Below are positions 23,553-31,522 of a DNA stretch of 64,000 nucleotides, piece by piece (within the stretch, counting starts at the first letter, position 1; each line of letters starts with the position of its first letter). Where the stretch lies: positions 124,001 through 188,000 of the forward strand of contig NZ_JAICDG010000008.1 of assembly GCF_022751215.1 (NCBI RefSeq), written 5' to 3'. The position numbers and the translations under genes were made by a program. Source of the stretch: Actinomadura terrae (GTDB lineage: Bacteria; Actinomycetota; Actinomycetes; Streptosporangiales; Streptosporangiaceae). A model generated the notes under the pieces. It saw only the letters and a program-made list of their open reading frames with translations. It was not told where the DNA came from and made no database searches.

Positions 23553-23924
23553 TTAGGTGTCGAGGGCGTTGTCGATGGCGCGGAACGTGGGGCAAGGCCA
23601 GCGCCACATGCACGCGCGGCATCGCTGGATAGGGTTGTCGGGGTCGCTGGTGATGCCGCCGGACTCCTGGGGGCGATGGAGTTCGAGTAGGCGGACGCCC
23701 AGATCGGCGAACGCGATGAGCTCGTCGCGCGCACCCGCTAGAAAGGCGAGGTCTTCGCGGGGGAGCCGTGCGCGGACGGGGACGTACCCATCCCGGTTCA
23801 CCAGCCGGGACAGGTACCGCGTGGAGGCCCGCCAGGAAGTGGACTTCTCCGAGCGCGCACGGATCGTCTCCAGGCGCTCGCGGAGACGGGTCTGTCTGGG
23901 GTCGGTCGTTCGATCGGCCTTCAT
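23553..23924 (-). CDS. Hypothetical small protein with C-terminal CxxC...PC motif
   Basis: 123 residues: a charged helical N-terminal half (RQTRLRERLETIRARSEKSTSW) and a C-terminal segment with NPIQRCRACMWRWPCPTFRAI. This cysteine-tryptophan signature recurs in small actinobacterial proteins of unknown role. The three Cys could bind a metal ion. The ATG at 23924 has a G-rich GAGGGGG ten bases upstream. The stop lies at the edge of the 21-bp repeat array. Confidence 0.68.
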   Translation of the reverse strand: MKADRTTDPRQTRLRERLETIRARSEKSTSWRASTRYLSRLVNRDGYVPVRARLPREDLAFLAGARDELIAFADLGVRLLELHRPQESGGITSDPDNPIQRCRACMWRWPCPTFRAIDNALDT

Positions 23925-24220
23925 GTGCGGCGCACCCCCTCAATGCCGCTGACGCACGCGTCCAGCCTTCCCTACCGGAGCGTTCCGCGAGGGGGAACCA
24001 CGCAGATCGGAGGGCAGGTCGTGAACGAGACATGGCCGACCACGAGCCGGAGGCGGGCTGGCGGGGCGCGGTCGGGCCGTCCCGCACATCTGCAACCGTG
24101 ACATCACTGAACGTAGTACACAAAGCGTACAGCGCCGTCCTGTGGCGGCACGCCCCGGACACGCCCGCGCCACACGGGAGTTGGTGAACTGTCTGGCCCG
24201 CGCGGCTTCGGCGAGATAGT

Positions 24221-24565
24221 GTGCCGAACGTGGAGTTGAACGTCTCGACCGTGTCTCAGGGTGGTCACGCCGTCGTCACGGCGACGGGCGAGCTCGACCT
24301 GTACACCGCGCCCAGGTTGCAGGCGGCCCTCGCGGGCCTGCTGCGCGACCAGGTCAACCGCATCGTGGTCGATCTGAGCGGTGTCGAGTTCTGTGACTCG
24401 ACCGGCATGAACGTGCTGCTTGCGGCCATGAAGCGCCTCAAGGAGCAGGGCGGCGAGCTCGAACTCGCGGCGCCGCGTCCGGCCGTCAAGCGGATCCTCC
24501 AGGTCACCGGGCTCGACACCGTCTTCACCGTGGTCGACGCCGCGCCGGCGCTCGACGCCGGCTGA
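24221..24565 (+). CDS. STAS-domain anti-sigma factor antagonist
   Basis: A 114-residue SpoIIAA/RsbV-like protein. The core VVTATGELDLYTAPRLQAAL (about 19-38) and the phosphorylatable Ser in VEFCDSTGMNVLLAAMKRL (about 59) are intact. Dephosphorylated, such proteins bind an anti-sigma kinase and release an alternative sigma factor. No kinase or SigB-type sigma gene is adjacent, so its partner is encoded elsewhere. It starts at GTG and is followed by a hairpin. Confidence 0.92.
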   Translation: MPNVELNVSTVSQGGHAVVTATGELDLYTAPRLQAALAGLLRDQVNRIVVDLSGVEFCDSTGMNVLLAAMKRLKEQGGELELAAPRPAVKRILQVTGLDTVFTVVDAAPALDAG

Positions 24566-24582
24566 CCCGCCGACAACCGACC

Positions 24583-24613
24583 GGCGGCCTGCGGGGAGTC
24601 CCCGCGGGCCGCC
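24583..24613. terminator. Hairpin terminator after the STAS gene
   Basis: Two 15-base arms (GGCGGCCTGCGGGGA and TCCCCGCGGGCCGCC) pair with one mismatch, 17 bp after the stop. A perfect DnaA-box sequence TTATCCACA lies shortly downstream at 24643-24651. Confidence 0.75.
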
Positions 24614-24700
24614 GCGCTTCGCGTACCACCGCTGCGGCGAAGTTATCCACAGGTTGCGGTCGGTAGGGCGGGGGACGCTCGAGCGCACTACGATCACGGC

Positions 24701-25432
24701 ATGCAGGACGTAGCGGTGATCATCCCGGCCAAGGACGAAGCCGACCGCATCGCGGCCACCGTCAGAGCCGCGCGGGAGCTGCCGGGCGCCGACCTGGTCA
24801 TAGTGATCGACGACGGCTCCTCCGACGGCACCGCGGGCGCAGCGCGGCAGGCTGGCGCGCGGGTCGTCCGGCACGGCCGCAACCGAGGCAAGGGCGCGGC
24901 GATGGAGAGCGGCGCCGAGGCTGTCCGGCTGCTGGACGAGGACCGCGACCTGCCCCGCCACCTGCTCTTCCTGGACGCCGACCTCGCCGACACCGCGGGC
25001 GAGGCCGCCCCGCTGGTCGAACCGGTGCGCTCCGGCGACGCCGACATGACGATCGCCGCGTTCTCCTCGACGGTGAAGCTCGGCGGGCACGGCTTCGTCG
25101 TCCGGCTGTCCCGGGACGGCATCAGACGCGCGACCGGCTGGGAGGCCACCCAGCCCCTCAACGGCCAGCGCTGCCTGACCCGCGCCGCCTTCGACGCCGC
25201 GCTGCCGCTCGCCCCCGGCTTCGGCGTGGAGACCGCCCTCACCATCGACCTGCTCCGCAAGGGCTTCCGCGTGACCGAGGTGGAAGTGCCCCTCGCCCAC
25301 CGCGCCACCGGCACCGACTGGCACGCCCAACTGCACCGCGCCCGCCAGTTCCGCGACGTGGCCCGCGCCCTCGCCGTCCGCGAACCGGCCATAGCCACCC
25401 AGCTGGCCCGCCTCCGAAACCGCCCCCGATGA
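24701..25432 (+). CDS. Family 2 glycosyltransferase (polyprenyl-phosphate glycosyltransferase-like)
   Basis: A 243-residue GT-A enzyme. It has VAVIIPAKDEADRIAATVRAAREL (about 4-27), VIDDGSSDGTAGAA (about 45), NRGKGAAMESG, the metal-binding FLDADLAD (about 88), and LNGQRCLTRAAFDAALPLAPGFGVETALTIDL. It lacks C-terminal membrane spans. It probably transfers a sugar from a nucleotide donor to polyprenyl phosphate or a similar acceptor at the cytoplasmic face, supplying the GT-C enzymes encoded downstream. Its TGA overlaps an ATG (ATGA) that opens the hexapeptide-repeat frame. Confidence 0.9.
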   Translation: MQDVAVIIPAKDEADRIAATVRAARELPGADLVIVIDDGSSDGTAGAARQAGARVVRHGRNRGKGAAMESGAEAVRLLDEDRDLPRHLLFLDADLADTAGEAAPLVEPVRSGDADMTIAAFSSTVKLGGHGFVVRLSRDGIRRATGWEATQPLNGQRCLTRAAFDAALPLAPGFGVETALTIDLLRKGFRVTEVEVPLAHRATGTDWHAQLHRARQFRDVARALAVREPAIATQLARLRNRPR

Positions 25433-26052
25433 CCCATCCCACCCCCCACCCCCCGACCACCTCCCACGCCCCCGACACAGCGGCCGCCACTGACGATCTA
25501 GCCGCCGCTCCCAGGATGAGCGCTGCTCAGAGGACGGCCGCCGCTTGCAGGATGTGCGCCGCTAGAAGGGCGGTCGCCGTCCACGAGGTGGGCGTCGCTC
25601 GCGGGGGGTACGCCGTTCAAGAGGCGGGTGCCGCTCGCAGGGTGGTCGCCGTCCATGAGGTGTGTGCCACTCGCGCGGCGGGTGCCGTTCGCAGGGTGTG
25701 CGCCGCTTGTAGGACGGTTCCCGTTCGCGAGGTGGGTGTTGCTCGCGGGGGGTACGCCGTTCGTACGGCGTGTGGCGTTCGTAGGGCGGGTGCCGTTCAC
25801 AGGGCGGGTGCCGTTCGGGCGGTGGGTGTTGTTCGTGGGGGGTATGCCGCTTGTGGGGTGGGTGGCGTTCGTGGGGTGGGGACGGTGCGGGGGGTGAGGG
25901 CTGTTCAGAGGGCGGGCCTCGATCGCGGTGTCGGTGGGGTGCGTGCTCGCTGTCGTGGGGCGGATGCCGGGGAATTGGTGGGGCGTAGGCCCGGAGTTGG
26001 GTTGGTGGGGGCGGGTTGTGGGGGAGGTGGGGCGGCTCGTGCGGGTGGTTGA
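25429..26052 (+). CDS. Possible hexapeptide-repeat protein coded by the 18-bp array
   Basis: A 207-codon frame begins at an ATG overlapping the glycosyltransferase stop (ATGA), as real downstream genes do here. After a short Pro/Thr/Ala start it reads 23 consecutive six-residue units such as AVHEVG, VARGGY, AVRRVC, AVHRAG and VVRGGY, then a Gly/Arg/Val tail. There is no indel across 414 bp. No known repeat family is matched; the pattern only vaguely resembles left-handed beta-helix hexapeptides. The opposite strand is also open, so this may be a repeat array without product. Confidence 0.35.
   Translation: MTHPTPHPPTTSHAPDTAAATDDLAAAPRMSAAQRTAAACRMCAARRAVAVHEVGVARGGYAVQEAGAARRVVAVHEVCATRAAGAVRRVCAACRTVPVREVGVARGGYAVRTACGVRRAGAVHRAGAVRAVGVVRGGYAACGVGGVRGVGTVRGVRAVQRAGLDRGVGGVRARCRGADAGELVGRRPGVGLVGAGCGGGGAARAGG
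25504..25917. repeat. Tandem array of 23 units with exact 18-bp period
   Basis: Twenty-three consecutive 18-bp units, consensus about GCCGTTCGCAGGGCGGGT, run without a single insertion or deletion despite many base changes between units. Every unit is two turns of nine bases and six codons. The plus strand is strongly G-over-C skewed. It lies between two glycosyltransferase genes and 2 kb from the 21-bp array, whose unit differs. Confidence 0.9.
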
Positions 26053-26068
26053 GAGGGGGGTTGACGGG

Positions 26069-27550
26069 GTGTCCCGCGAGCGGGTGGGCGGTGTGCGGTG
26101 GGGGCGTGGGGGGCTGTGCGGGATTGGGGTTGCGCTGGTTTGTTTTTTTGTGGTGGGGGTGTTGGGGCCTTCGGCGTTTGAGGCGAGGCTGGCGGGGGGG
26201 AGTGGGGAGCCGCCTTATTCGTTGAGTGTTCATCCATCGCCGTATGTGGTCATTGGGCTTGTGGTGGCGGGGATCGTGGTGGGGACGGCGGGGCTGGCGG
26301 CTTGTTTCGTCGCGGTTCGGCGGGGGTGGCGGGTCAGGGCGTTTCCGCTGGTGGTCGCCGGGTTGCTGGCGGCGGTGGCGTTCACGATGCTGCCGCCCAC
26401 CGGGTCTACTGATCATTTGAACTACGCCTCGTATGGGCGGATGGCGGCCACCGGGCACGATCCGTATGTCACCCGTGCTGTGGATATGCCGCGCGATCCC
26501 GTGGCGGGGGCGCCTGAGGAGTGGCGGTCGGCGCCGTCGGTGTATGGGCCGATCACCACGGGGTCGCAGGCGTTCGCGTCGTGGGTCGGGGGCGAGTCGG
26601 TGCGGCTGACGGTGTTCGTGCTGTCGGTCATCAACCTGCTCGCGTTCGCGTTGACCGGTCTGATCCTCTACCGGACGGCGCGCGGGGAGGCGCGGCGGTT
26701 GCGCACGGCGTTGTTGTGGACGTGCAATCCGCTGCTGCTGTTCCACCTGGTGGCGGGCGCGCACAACGACGTCCTCGCGATCGCGCCGATGGTGGCGGCG
26801 CTCGCCGTCTTCTCCGGTCGCGGGCCGGGCCGGGCGCTCGCGGCGGGCGCGCTGGTCGGGGCCGGGGCCGCGATCAAGCTGCCGGCCGCGCTGGTCGTCG
26901 GCGGGCCCGTCTGGACGCTGCTCCGCGACGCCTGGACTACGCGGAACCGCCGCGCCATCGCGAGCCTGGCCGTCCTGGTCGGGGGCGCCGTGGCCGTGGC
27001 CGTGGTCGCGTACCTGCTGGCGGGGCCGCACGTGTTCGCCGAGGTCGGCAAGGCGAGCGACAGGGTCTCGCGTGCCACCCCCTGGCACCTCGTGGACGCC
27101 GCCTTCGGCCGGGGCGTCATCAAGGTCGGGTCGATGGTGCTTGGGTTGGGCTTGTTCGTCCTGCTCGCGCGTGCGTTGCCTCGGGGTGAGCAGGACGATC
27201 GGCGCATCGCGGCAGCGCTTGTCCTGGCGTGGCTGCTCGCCGCGCCTTACGAACTGCCCTGGTACGACGGGTTCGGCTGGGCGCTGCTCGCGCTGCTGCC
27301 CTGGACGCGGTTCGACTGGGTGCTGCTCGCCCACACCGGCGCGCTCAGCCTCGCCTACCTGCCCGCCCGCGCGCCGGAGCTGATCAGGCTGCCGGACGGG
27401 CTGACCTGGCTGTTCACGGTCGTCCGGCCGACGGTGATCCCGTGGACGCTGCTCGCGGTCCTTGTGGCCTTGGTCGTCCTGTGCCTGCGTTCAGGTCGAG
27501 CTCCAGCGAGCGGATCCCCGCCGCGAGCATCAGCGGCATCAGGAGGCTGA
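26069..27550 (+). CDS. GT-C mannosyltransferase-like membrane protein (MptB-like)
   Basis: A polytopic protein of about 493 residues with roughly 12-13 helices. It resembles the polyprenol-phosphomannose-dependent alpha-1,6-mannosyltransferase MptB: STDHLNYASYGRMAATGHDPYV in the first extracellular loop (about 115-137), then SAPSVYGPITTGSQAFASWVGG, LLWTCNPLLLFHLVAGAHND and GAGAAIKLPAAL. Such enzymes extend lipomannan-type or other wall glycans outside the membrane. GTG 26069 has GAGGGGGG nine bases upstream; a GTG at 25928 is also in frame. The first 400 bp are G/T-rich with poor GC bias at third codon positions, continuing the skew of the adjacent 18-bp array. The 3' end overlaps the convergent gene by 137 bp. 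Confidence 0.82.
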   Translation: MSRERVGGVRWGRGGLCGIGVALVCFFVVGVLGPSAFEARLAGGSGEPPYSLSVHPSPYVVIGLVVAGIVVGTAGLAACFVAVRRGWRVRAFPLVVAGLLAAVAFTMLPPTGSTDHLNYASYGRMAATGHDPYVTRAVDMPRDPVAGAPEEWRSAPSVYGPITTGSQAFASWVGGESVRLTVFVLSVINLLAFALTGLILYRTARGEARRLRTALLWTCNPLLLFHLVAGAHNDVLAIAPMVAALAVFSGRGPGRALAAGALVGAGAAIKLPAALVVGGPVWTLLRDAWTTRNRRAIASLAVLVGGAVAVAVVAYLLAGPHVFAEVGKASDRVSRATPWHLVDAAFGRGVIKVGSMVLGLGLFVLLARALPRGEQDDRRIAAALVLAWLLAAPYELPWYDGFGWALLALLPWTRFDWVLLAHTGALSLAYLPARAPELIRLPDGLTWLFTVVRPTVIPWTLLAVLVALVVLCLRSGRAPASGSPPRASAASGG

Positions 27551-29771
27551 ACGTGACCGAGAGGATCACGATGCCCGAGTCGTTCACCAGCGTCCCGATG
27601 ACGCCCACGGCCAGCGCGCAGATCAGCGCCGGACGCATCGTGAGGCTGTGCTCGTAGGCGCGTTGGAGGAGGGAGACCCGCCACCGGTTCGGGCGCGCCA
27701 GCACGAAGAACAGGCAGCCGAGCGCGGCGGCGAGGGGGAGCGTGAACGGCCAGTAGCCGACGCTGCCCGCCATCGCGTCGAACTTGCGGGACACGACGTC
27801 CCACGCGTCGCCGTCCATGAGGTCCTGCCAGAAGCGGCCGAGGTGCGTGGGGTTGGAGCTGCGCGAGTTCACGTAGGAGATGAGCAGCACGACCGCGGCC
27901 CCGGCCACGCAGAACAGGGCGAGCTTCGGCAGTGACACCCGCCGTCCGGTGACCATCATGCCGAGCATCGCGAACGCCGGGACGAGCGCCAGCACGCCGC
28001 CGAAGTCGCTGCCCCAGGACGGCAGCCCGTCCACCGCTACCGCGAGTACACCGACCAGCGCGACGACGCCCGCCGCCGCGACCTTTCCGTTCCGCCAACG
28101 CCCCCCCGGCCTCGGATGCTTCTCCGCCGTCTCCGAATCTCTCTGTTCCAGTGACTCCGCTGCCGAAGTCCCAGGTTCCCGTGACGCTGGGCCCTTCTGC
28201 CCGGCTGCGCGGAGGGGGTATTCGGCCAGCCAGGCCGCCGCCACCACCGCCGCCGCCGCGAACAGGGAGAACGCCTGGTTGCCGAAGCCGTAGAAGCGGC
28301 CCGCGACGAGCGCGGTGTAGCCCATCAGCGTGTTGAGCTGGAGCGTCGAGCCCGTCACGACGTCCAGCGCGAGGATGAGGGCGGTCAGCCCGGCGACGAT
28401 CAGTCCGGGGGTCACCGACGACCGCCGCCACGGGCCCGCGAGCGCCAGGCCCGTCATCAGCCCGGCGAACCCCAGGACCGTGCAGACCAAGGCCGGCGTC
28501 GGGTGCGGTGCCCGCCACCACGGCAGCAGCCCGGCCAGGAAGGACGCGCCGGGCGCGGACGCCGCCAGCAGCGCGATCACCCGGGTTCCGCCGAGGATGC
28601 GGGCCCGCGCGCGCGGGTCGCCGCCGAGGCGGCGCAGGGCGAGCGCGGCGATCCCGTAGAGCGCGAGCTGTGACGCGAACAGCACCCAGTAGAACGACGT
28701 CTGGACGTTGCGGATCGCCTGCGCCGCGACGTCGTCGTCCATGAGCGCGTCGACCCGGTCGGCGGTGGACGCGCCGGACCGCTCCGCCGTCCACTTCGAC
28801 CCGACGGCCTCCTTGGGCTGCGGCAGCCCGAGCAGGTCCAGCGTCGTCGCGGTGAGGTCGGTCAGCGTGACGATGCCCTGCTGGCGGGTGGCGCCGGAGG
28901 TGAGCAGGCCCGGTCCGAAGCCGCCGCCCCTGGCGACGGCGACCCGCAGGTGGGGCCGGACGCCGGTGTCCGACAGCCCCGCGACCAGCACCGCCGTCCC
29001 CGCCGGGACGCTCGACAGCACCTGTCCGACGCGGCGGTCGACGGCGGACGCGGCGGCCGCGCGCTCGTCGTGCCCCACCGGGACCTGGTCGCCGTGCGAG
29101 TCGACGCCCGCGTCGAGGTAGGCGCGGAACATCTCGTCCACGTCGACGGCGGTGATCGCGCAGCGCGACCAGTCGGCGGGGGCGGCCTTGTCCGGGGACG
29201 GGACGTACCGGTCGACGTGTCCCGAGCCGTCGCCCAGCCCAAACACCGCGCCGGGGCCGATCGCGGTCGTGCAGCCGCCCGCCGAGTGGACGGCGTCGCC
29301 GAGCAGCCCGACCTGCGCGTGGTAGGACGTCCCGGCGTTGTCGCTCTTGATCGCGGGCCAGCCGGGCGCGACCGCCCCGCCCGCGGGCGGGGGACCGGTC
29401 GGGGACGGCTGGCCCGACACGACCGGCGCGGGGGGAAGCGCGCAGTCGCCGTGCTGGAGCCGCGCCCGCTGGCCCGCCGACAGCGTCAGCCAGCCGTCCG
29501 TCGGGCACGTGTTGACCTTGGTGGTGCGGACACTGAGGCTGCCGCCCGCCCCCTGCGCGGTGAGCCCCCACAGCACCGGCGTCCGCCTCGGGCGCAGGTC
29601 CTTCCACAGCAGCCCGGGAACCCCGATGATCACGACGCGTCCGCTGATCGTCGCCGGTGTGGCCCGTCCCGCCGGAGTGCCGCTGGAGGCCAGCGCCGGG
29701 CAGGTGAGCCCGCCCACGATCGCCGCGATGGCGGCGACGAACACCCCGATCGTCGTCCCCCGCGCAATCAT
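27414..29771 (-). CDS. Large membrane protein with extracellular alkaline-phosphatase-like domain
   Basis: 785 residues. After a signal anchor, an extracellular domain (about 35-345) resembles the alkaline phosphatase/sulfatase superfamily: VVIIGVPGLLWKDL, VLWGLTAQGAGGSLS, VLVAGLSDTG and QQGIVTLTDLTATTLDLLGLPQP. About 11 membrane helices follow (from about 365), including GFGNQAFSLFAAAAVVAAAWL. Comparable proteins with an extracellular hydrolase-like head and many helices occur throughout actinomycetes with no assigned role; modification of wall or lipid-linked glycans is a reasonable guess from the neighbouring glycosyltransferases. The C-terminal 45 codons lie opposite the end of the MptB-like gene. 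Confidence 0.78.
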   Translation of the reverse strand: MIARGTTIGVFVAAIAAIVGGLTCPALASSGTPAGRATPATISGRVVIIGVPGLLWKDLRPRRTPVLWGLTAQGAGGSLSVRTTKVNTCPTDGWLTLSAGQRARLQHGDCALPPAPVVSGQPSPTGPPPAGGAVAPGWPAIKSDNAGTSYHAQVGLLGDAVHSAGGCTTAIGPGAVFGLGDGSGHVDRYVPSPDKAAPADWSRCAITAVDVDEMFRAYLDAGVDSHGDQVPVGHDERAAAASAVDRRVGQVLSSVPAGTAVLVAGLSDTGVRPHLRVAVARGGGFGPGLLTSGATRQQGIVTLTDLTATTLDLLGLPQPKEAVGSKWTAERSGASTADRVDALMDDDVAAQAIRNVQTSFYWVLFASQLALYGIAALALRRLGGDPRARARILGGTRVIALLAASAPGASFLAGLLPWWRAPHPTPALVCTVLGFAGLMTGLALAGPWRRSSVTPGLIVAGLTALILALDVVTGSTLQLNTLMGYTALVAGRFYGFGNQAFSLFAAAAVVAAAWLAEYPLRAAGQKGPASREPGTSAAESLEQRDSETAEKHPRPGGRWRNGKVAAAGVVALVGVLAVAVDGLPSWGSDFGGVLALVPAFAMLGMMVTGRRVSLPKLALFCVAGAAVVLLISYVNSRSSNPTHLGRFWQDLMDGDAWDVVSRKFDAMAGSVGYWPFTLPLAAALGCLFFVLARPNRWRVSLLQRAYEHSLTMRPALICALAVGVIGTLVNDSGIVILSVTFSLLMPLMLAAGIRSLELDLNAGTGRPRPQGPRAASTGSPSAGRP

Positions 29772-30103
29772 GGCCCTCAGGCTACAAGAGGGTCACCTGA
29801 CGGCGCCGAGCCATCCGCGAGGCCCCACCGGGAAGATCGCGAAGCGATGCCGCGTCCGCATAAGAGCACGCTCGGCCGAGATGGCGAGGAACACAGCCGC
29901 GCCCGCCGAAGGCACGGTCAAGGGGGCGAGTCGTCAAGCGACCCCTTCGGGCCGGACTCCAATAGCACAGCCCCAGGTGAGCCCCTTGGGCCGAGGCCTA
30001 ATGAACACCGGCGGCTCCGCGAGGGTTCGCGGATGCATATCCTTCAGGCCGGGACGGCCGGTCACATTCGCGGGGCTTCGCATGCCCTCCGATGGAGGGT
30101 TCG
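29772..30103. other. 332-bp divergent intergenic region
   Basis: No gene is supported. It must hold both divergent promoters. At its right edge CCCTCC (30085-30090) and GGAGGG (30094-30099) form a hairpin that includes the Shine-Dalgarno sequence of the next gene, a possible translational control. Confidence 0.4.
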
Positions 30104-31522
30104 ATGTCCCGCTTAGGCCAGGATGAGGGCATGCGTGAAGTCAGTGGGGGACGCGGAGAGGACGAACTCCCGCGGTCCGGGAGACGGTGGGGCACGCCGG
30201 CGGATCTGCTGATCCTGCTGGCCGGGGTCGCCGTCGTCGTGGTGGCGGTGACCCCGATCGTCTCGCACTGGCTCGGCAACCAGCCCGACCAGCGGCTCGT
30301 CGACCTGGAGGTCTACCGGGACGGCGGGCGGGCGCTGCTGCGCGACGCGCCGCTGTACGACGTCCTGACGCAGCCGCCGCAGTTCCTGCCGTTCACCTAT
30401 CCGCCGTTCGCGGCCGTCCTGGCGGTCCCGTTCACGCTGATGCCCTGGCGCGCGGCCCAGTGGACGTGGACGATCGCGCTCTACCTGGCGCTGGCGATCT
30501 CCGTCTACTACGCCTTCCGCGACCTGATCCGCCGGACGGGACGCTGGGCGCCGCTCGCCCTCGGCGTCCTCGTCGCGGCGATGGCCTGGCTCGACCCCGT
30601 CCGCGACCAGATCCGGTTCGGGCAGGTCGGGCTGTTCCTGCTGGCGCTGTGCCTGGCCGACTGCTGCACCCGCTCGACGCGCTGGCCGCGCGGCATGCTG
30701 GTCGGCATCGCGGTCGCGGTCAAGCTGGTGCCGGGCGTCTTCCTGATCTACTTCCTGATCACCGGACGCCGGGACGCGGCGGTCAACGCGCTGTACACGG
30801 CGGCGGCGGCCACGCTCGGGACGTTCGCGCTGCTGCCCTCGGACTCGGTCGACTACTGGTTCGGGGCCCTGCTCCAGGGCGGGGACCGCACCGGCGCCGT
30901 CGACGGCACCACGAACCAGGCGATCAACGGGATCGTCTCGCGAATCCTGCCCGAGGGCCCGGCGCGGTCGCTGGTGTGGCTCGTCCTCGTGCTGGTGATG
31001 GCGTACTACGGGTTCAAGCTGGCCCGGCGGGCGACCTACGCCGCGGACGCGCAGGTCGGGACCATCCCCGGCACCGGACGCGTGTCCGGCACCGACCACC
31101 TCGCCGCCGCCGACCCGCTGGCCGGCGCGAACGCCTACAGCCTGCTCCTGGCGGGCGTCGCGATCAGCGGACTGCTGTCGGTGCTGCTGTCCCCGGTGGG
31201 GTGGATCCACCATCTCGTCTGGATGATCGCGGTTGTCGGTGCCTTGGTCGGTGATGGGCGGGACACGCGAAGATGTCTTTTCGCCGCCGCCGCCTGGATC
31301 TATTTCCTCTTCCCGCTGCCGTGGTGGGGCACGAAGCTCATCGGCCCGGATCACTCGCTTTTCTCGGTGTTCTGGGGCCGCGTGATCCAGGACGCGTTCG
31401 GCGCCGCCGCGATCGGGATGGTCCTCGTCCTCGGAATCTGGCTCGTGAATCGCCTGTTCCACGCGCCGGTGCGCGAGGATCCTTCGCAACCGGAGGTCGA
31501 GGTGGGTACGCTCGCCCCGTGA
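30104..31522 (+). CDS. GT87 / DUF2029-family alpha-mannosyltransferase-like membrane protein
   Basis: A polytopic GT-C enzyme of about 472 residues. It has LVDLEVYRDGGRALLRDAPLYD with the catalytic-loop Asp (about 60-80), FLPFTYPPFAAVLAVPF, VRDQIRFGQVGLFLLALCLADC, AVAVKLVPGVFLIYFLITGRRDAAV and TTNQAINGIVSRIL. Proteins of this group (PimE and relatives) transfer mannose from polyprenyl-phosphate-mannose to lipid-linked acceptors at the outer membrane face. The ATG at 30104 has GGAGGG four bases before its spacer; the ATG at 30131 is an alternative. The stop overlaps the DUF4446 gene. Confidence 0.85.
   Translation: MSRLGQDEGMREVSGGRGEDELPRSGRRWGTPADLLILLAGVAVVVVAVTPIVSHWLGNQPDQRLVDLEVYRDGGRALLRDAPLYDVLTQPPQFLPFTYPPFAAVLAVPFTLMPWRAAQWTWTIALYLALAISVYYAFRDLIRRTGRWAPLALGVLVAAMAWLDPVRDQIRFGQVGLFLLALCLADCCTRSTRWPRGMLVGIAVAVKLVPGVFLIYFLITGRRDAAVNALYTAAAATLGTFALLPSDSVDYWFGALLQGGDRTGAVDGTTNQAINGIVSRILPEGPARSLVWLVLVLVMAYYGFKLARRATYAADAQVGTIPGTGRVSGTDHLAAADPLAGANAYSLLLAGVAISGLLSVLLSPVGWIHHLVWMIAVVGALVGDGRDTRRCLFAAAAWIYFLFPLPWWGTKLIGPDHSLFSVFWGRVIQDAFGAAAIGMVLVLGIWLVNRLFHAPVREDPSQPEVEVGTLAP

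Noticed and set aside
22538..24162. Long minus-strand reading frames of about 400 codons across the 21-bp array
   Set aside because: The frames arise because the period is close to 21 bp and GC-rich DNA lacks stops; they have no domain, no start signal, and overlap the kinase and small Cys-motif genes.
24029..24187. 52-codon frame upstream of the STAS gene
   Set aside because: No ribosome-binding site, no homology and mixed codon bias; more likely promoter region.
24643..24651. Replication origin
   Set aside because: Only one DnaA box is visible and dnaA, dnaN, gyrB, rpmH are absent.
22852..25917. CRISPR array
   Set aside because: Units are adjacent and diverged with no unique spacers, and no cas gene is present.
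25562..27334. 590-codon minus-strand frame opposite the MptB-like gene and 18-bp array
   Set aside because: Arg/Pro/His-rich mirror of a GC-rich coding strand; the plus strand carries recognisable GT-C motifs.
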